Assembly (NCBI GenBank): GCA_016929525.1
Contig: JAFGIP010000071.1
Coordinates: forward strand, 1-40,150
Length of the DNA: 40,150 bases
Direction: 5' to 3'
From: Bacteroidales bacterium
Lineage (GTDB): Bacteria; Bacteroidota; Bacteroidia; Bacteroidales; UBA10428
The notes under the pieces are model-generated. The model saw nothing but the letters and a program-made list of their open reading frames with translations, made no database searches and was not told the DNA's origin. Made by a program: the position numbers and the translations under genes. Positions 36,471 to 40,150 of the stretch are shown piece by piece; position 1 is the first letter of the stretch; the number at the start of each line of letters is the position of its first letter.

Positions 36471-36548
36471 ATGGAAATTAAGCATATTATTGTAACCATT
36501 ATTTTCCAGGTTTCGTTTCATTTTAGTGGTAAATCTGAAGAATTATGA
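36471..36548 (+). CDS. Possible 25-residue leader peptide
   Basis: ATG at 36471 opens a 25-codon frame (MEIKHIIVTIIFQVSFHFSG and five more) whose TGA overlaps the ATG of the large secreted-protein gene as ATGA. The peptide is hydrophobic in the middle. The overlap would allow coupled translation, but a chance open frame of this length is easy. Confidence 0.25.
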   Translation: MEIKHIIVTIIFQVSFHFSGKSEEL

Positions 36549-39500
36549 AAAGTTTATTCCAATCCTTCACAAATTCCGTATATAGTTATTATAAACACGG
36601 TGTTATATCGATCGTTCTTACTATTTTATTTACTTTATTGTCAGCTGTAGCTGTTGGACAAACGACCATATTCCAGTTTGATTTTGAGGGAAGTACTGCT
36701 CCAACAATTGACAATGCAGTAGGAACACCTGCAGTTAATGCAAATGGTATAACTCCGGCTTATAGCGGATTTTTAACATGCTTAGGTTCTAATTCATATT
36801 ATGCAGCGGGATGGAGTGCCGGTGAAAATTATGAATTTACTGTAAATACCACGGGTTATGTAAATCTTACATTTTCATACTGTGACGCAGTAGCCGGGGA
36901 CAGATTTAACAGTATTTTGGTAAGGGTGAGCCCTGATGGTACAAACTGGACAACTGTTCTGAATTCTTATGATCCTGCGCAGTACACAACAGTTACTCGC
37001 ACAACCAATATATTTCCAACTTCTTGTGAAAATGCTTCGACAGTTTACATTCAGATTTACAAAGATGACAATCCCTTCAGGAACAGAAATTATTACATTG
37101 ATAATGCGACCTTGACAGGAGATGTTGCCAACCCAACTTCAACATTATCTTCTCTGGACCCTGCCGTAGGTGCCTCCAATATTTATCAGGGCGGAACCAA
37201 CCAGGTTCTTTATTACTTTACTACAGATATTACCAATAGTGATGCTACTTTAAATTCTTTATCATTTACCACATCTGGCACATATACAAGTTCTGATATA
37301 ACGTTATTCAGGTTATTATATAATACATCTTACGATTTTTATACAGCTTCACAAACAGGTTCAGATATAACCAATTCCCTGGGTATCGGGACCCATACAT
37401 TTACAGGTCTTTCGCAGACAACAAGCGCAGGAACTAAAGGGCATTTCTGGATTGTTGCCAATCTTGATGCAGGTGCTGTTCCATCCAATACAATATCAGT
37501 AAACGCATTAACAGCTAGTGACCTAACATATGCAAGCGCAACAGTCAATGGCACAGCATATGCCGGCGGAGTTCAAACTATTGAGTTTGTAGTAGATTCC
37601 GACGGAGACGGAGTGGGAGACCTATTTGATTATGATGATGATAATGATGGTGTAACCGATGAAGATGAAAATCAACCGTGCAATACCTCACCGGCTGAAT
37701 TATTCACAAACGGTGACTTTGAATCGGGCAATATCGGTTTTACATCTGATTATTTATATAATCCGGTCAGCGGATGGGATGAAGGTGTATACACAGTTAC
37801 AGACGACCCAAGTGCCTGGCATCCTCATTTCTCAGCTTGTGGTGATGCAACAACAGGTTCTGGTAACATGATGGTTATAAATGCTAGTCCGGTTGAAGGC
37901 ACAGTAATATGGAGCTCAGGATCTATAGCGATAACCCCCAATACTACATATACTTTTAGTTTAAACCTTGCTTCCGTTCACCCAAGCAACCCGGCTGATC
38001 TTATTTTCCGCATAAATGGCATAGAACTGGGAGCTATTTTCAGTGCATCATCAACAACCTGTATTTGGGAGAACGTAGGTATTAACTGGAATTCAGGAAG
38101 TCTGGCAAGCACTACCTTTGAGATAATCAATAAAAAAACCATTGCCGGAGGTAACGACTTTGCACTGGATAATATTTCCTGTACATATTTTGTCGATTGT
38201 GATTCAGATGGTGATGGTGTAGTCGACAGGCTTGACAGGGATTCAGATAATGACGGAATATATGATCTTATTGAAGCCGGAGGAACTGATTCAAATAATG
38301 ACGGAATAATTGACAATACAATCGATGCTGATGGTGATGGCCTGGCAGATATAATAGACAATATTAATTCCGGACATGGAGCTATAGAGGTGCAAAGCGG
38401 AACACCACTGCCAAATCCTGATACGGATTCAGACGGTTCAGTTGATCGTATAGATACAGATAGTGATGGTGATCTTTGTAATGATCCATTGGAAGCGGGA
38501 TTCACAGATCCTGATGATGACGGAATGTTAGGGAACTCACCGGTTACAATCGATAGCTGGGGTGTGGTGACAGGCTCCGGAGGATATACTACACCTGACA
38601 ATAATGATAGCTCAGGAGGTTATGATTATTTACAGCAGGTACCATATATTTCAGCACAACCTGTTGATCAAAATATTTGCTTATTATCTGTTTCAGACGC
38701 TACCTTCTCAGTTCCAGATAATAACTCAGGTGGAACTTACCAGTGGGAAGTTAGCTCGAATGGGGGTTCATCTTGGTCGGATGTTGTTGATGGAGGAATT
38801 TATTCGGGAGCTACAACCAATACACTTAATCTCACTGGTCTGGCAGTTGCCTTGGATAATTATTTATTTAGATTAAAACTAACTCACCCCGCTTATGCTT
38901 GCTCACCGTTATACTCCGATGTTGTAACATTAAGGGTGCATTCAGATTTACCGGCAGCACCTGGGAGTATAAACGGTTGGAGCGAAACTTGTCCGGCGAT
39001 AATCGCAACCTATAGTATTTTATCTGTACCCAACTCGGTCACTTATAACTGGAGTGTTCCGACCGGCTGGAGTATAAATTCAGGAACAGGAACCACCTCA
39101 ATCGATGTTACAACAGGGGCAGTAGGTCAGAATGGTAATATTGCTGTATCTACTTCAAATAGCTGTGGTACATCATCAGAGAGTACACTTCCGGTAGCGG
39201 TTGCTTATCCGGCACCTGCTTTTACTGTTGCACCGGTGACTGACCCTTGCCAGAGTGAAGATGTTACCTACACTACACAGGTTGGTAAGAGTAATTATAA
39301 CTGGAATGTTCCCGGTACTGACGGAACGGATTATTCAATAATTTCAGGAGGTATCGGTGCAACCGACAATACAGTAACTCTTCGCTGGTTGACAACGGGT
39401 AGCAAAACTGTCACTGTTACTTATACGGCAGGAGGCTGTGAAGGGCCAACACCGGCAGCTTCAACAATTAATGTAATACCCGGACCAATTGTTGATGCCG

Positions 39501-40150
39501 GCAGCAATGAATCAATATGCTCGGGATATTCAATTGATTTAAGTACAATTACTATTATACCTTCTGCTTCAAATTATAGCAGTTTACTCTGGACAACTTC
39601 CGGAGATGGTTCTTTTGATGACAATACATCATTAACACCTGTTTACACCCCTGGTTCTGACGACATATCTTTAGGAAGTGTAGTTTTAACATTAAATGTT
39701 ACTGCTATTGCACCTTGCAGTAATGTAAGTGATTTTATGTCGGTTATTATTAATGCTGTGCCTGACATTGTAAATCCGGGTAATCAAACAGCTTGTGGAA
39801 ATTATGCCTTACCTGTAATTGTAGGTACAAATTTGACAGGGAATCAGTCGTATTATACGGGTTCGGGAGGATCTGGTTCTCCTTTAACAGCAGGGACATC
39901 AATTACTAGCACTCAGACTATATATATTTATGATGAGACGGGCACTTCACCAAACTGTTTTAATGAAGAAAGCTTTGTAGTGACCGTGAACGCATTGCCA
40001 ACAGTAGATCTTGGAGCCGATCAGACAATTTGTGCCGATGGCTCGGCAACCTTCGATGCAGGGGCAGGCTTCAGCGCATACTCATGGTCAACCGGAGATG
40101 CAACCCAGACAATAACAGTCAACACAACCGGTACGTACTCAGTAACAGTA
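36545..40150 (+). CDS. Very large secreted calcium-binding repeat protein (3' end outside window)
   Basis: The frame opened by ATG 36545 stays open for all 1202 codons to the window edge. Signal peptide about 1-38 (VISIVLTILFTLLSAVAVGQ). An N-terminal beta-rich domain (about 40-200) ends in YYIDNATLTG. Thrombospondin type 3-like calcium repeats appear as DSDGDGVGDLFDYDDDNDG (about 350-370), again at about 551-603 and 626-660, with a lectin-like segment (about 380-548, NGDFESGN to FALDNISC) between. From about 690 Ig/PKD-like modules follow, rich in Thr, Ser and Gly with regular Cys; the last one visible starts LGADQTICADGSATFDAG. This is typical of Bacteroidota adhesins and T9SS cargo; a C-terminal sorting domain is expected but is not in view. 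Confidence 0.85.
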   Translation, partial: MKSLFQSFTNSVYSYYKHGVISIVLTILFTLLSAVAVGQTTIFQFDFEGSTAPTIDNAVGTPAVNANGITPAYSGFLTCLGSNSYYAAGWSAGENYEFTVNTTGYVNLTFSYCDAVAGDRFNSILVRVSPDGTNWTTVLNSYDPAQYTTVTRTTNIFPTSCENASTVYIQIYKDDNPFRNRNYYIDNATLTGDVANPTSTLSSLDPAVGASNIYQGGTNQVLYYFTTDITNSDATLNSLSFTTSGTYTSSDITLFRLLYNTSYDFYTASQTGSDITNSLGIGTHTFTGLSQTTSAGTKGHFWIVANLDAGAVPSNTISVNALTASDLTYASATVNGTAYAGGVQTIEFVVDSDGDGVGDLFDYDDDNDGVTDEDENQPCNTSPAELFTNGDFESGNIGFTSDYLYNPVSGWDEGVYTVTDDPSAWHPHFSACGDATTGSGNMMVINASPVEGTVIWSSGSIAITPNTTYTFSLNLASVHPSNPADLIFRINGIELGAIFSASSTTCIWENVGINWNSGSLASTTFEIINKKTIAGGNDFALDNISCTYFVDCDSDGDGVVDRLDRDSDNDGIYDLIEAGGTDSNNDGIIDNTIDADGDGLADIIDNINSGHGAIEVQSGTPLPNPDTDSDGSVDRIDTDSDGDLCNDPLEAGFTDPDDDGMLGNSPVTIDSWGVVTGSGGYTTPDNNDSSGGYDYLQQVPYISAQPVDQNICLLSVSDATFSVPDNNSGGTYQWEVSSNGGSSWSDVVDGGIYSGATTNTLNLTGLAVALDNYLFRLKLTHPAYACSPLYSDVVTLRVHSDLPAAPGSINGWSETCPAIIATYSILSVPNSVTYNWSVPTGWSINSGTGTTSIDVTTGAVGQNGNIAVSTSNSCGTSSESTLPVAVAYPAPAFTVAPVTDPCQSEDVTYTTQVGKSNYNWNVPGTDGTDYSIISGGIGATDNTVTLRWLTTGSKTVTVTYTAGGCEGPTPAASTINVIPGPIVDAGSNESICSGYSIDLSTITIIPSASNYSSLLWTTSGDGSFDDNTSLTPVYTPGSDDISLGSVVLTLNVTAIAPCSNVSDFMSVIINAVPDIVNPGNQTACGNYALPVIVGTNLTGNQSYYTGSGGSGSPLTAGTSITSTQTIYIYDETGTSPNCFNEESFVVTVNALPTVDLGADQTICADGSATFDAGAGFSAYSWSTGDATQTITVNTTGTYSVTV

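Overview
The window looks like chromosomal DNA of a Bacteroidota, most likely an anaerobic or facultative member of the Bacteroidales/Marinilabiliales. Supporting signs: AT-rich intergenic DNA; several TAnnTTTG promoter elements of the Bacteroidota type, one with TTTG exactly 19 bp upstream; mostly weak Shine-Dalgarno sites; a FISUMP-domain protein; an NfeD protein with a protease domain; a three-subunit transhydrogenase; and a very large secreted protein with calcium-binding and Ig/PKD-like repeats, as in type IX secretion cargo. The assignment rests on recognised protein features only, without a database search.

Layout. 1-83: tRNA-Ser(UGA), missing two bases at the window edge, followed by a perfect 18-bp hairpin. 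291-3479 (minus): purB and an MsbA-type ABC exporter in one operon. 3681-7708 (plus): nfeD, mltG and a phosphohexomutase. 7734-10404: murB (minus), a glycosyltransferase (plus) and a DUF2062 membrane protein (minus). 10653-16800 is more accessory: a small unknown gene, a nitroreductase pseudogene with three in-frame TAA codons and no frameshift, a GH30 glycosidase lipoprotein, a COG1453-like aldo/keto reductase that lacks the usual Fe-S cysteines, a FISUMP protein and a membrane-anchored DUF362 protein.

16802-25781 is the most interesting part. A rex repressor gene is divergent from seven tightly packed genes: HdrA-like (QmoA-like), HdrC fused to a membrane domain (QmoC-like), a second HdrA-like (QmoB-like), MvhD, MvhG, MvhA and a hydrogenase maturation protease. 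This is a Qmo/Hdr membrane module joined to a [NiFe] hydrogenase, with no HdrB. The two HdrA-like proteins keep complementary subsets of the HdrA iron-sulfur domains. A Rex-operator-like sequence (17522-17539) lies in the divergent promoter region. My inference is a membrane complex that moves electrons between H2 and the quinone pool under NADH/NAD+ control, perhaps with flavin-based bifurcation.

25910-36386 holds a CBS-domain protein, a methyltransferase-like gene remnant, the NADP-type malic enzyme maeB, sucB and sucA (oxoglutarate dehydrogenase E2 and E1), and pntAA-pntAB-pntB. These sit next to the hydrogenase as a block concerned with reducing equivalents: NADPH from malate, oxidation of 2-oxoglutarate, and NADH/NADP+ exchange driven by the ion gradient. 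From 36545 a secreted repeat protein runs open through the right edge (at least 1202 codons).
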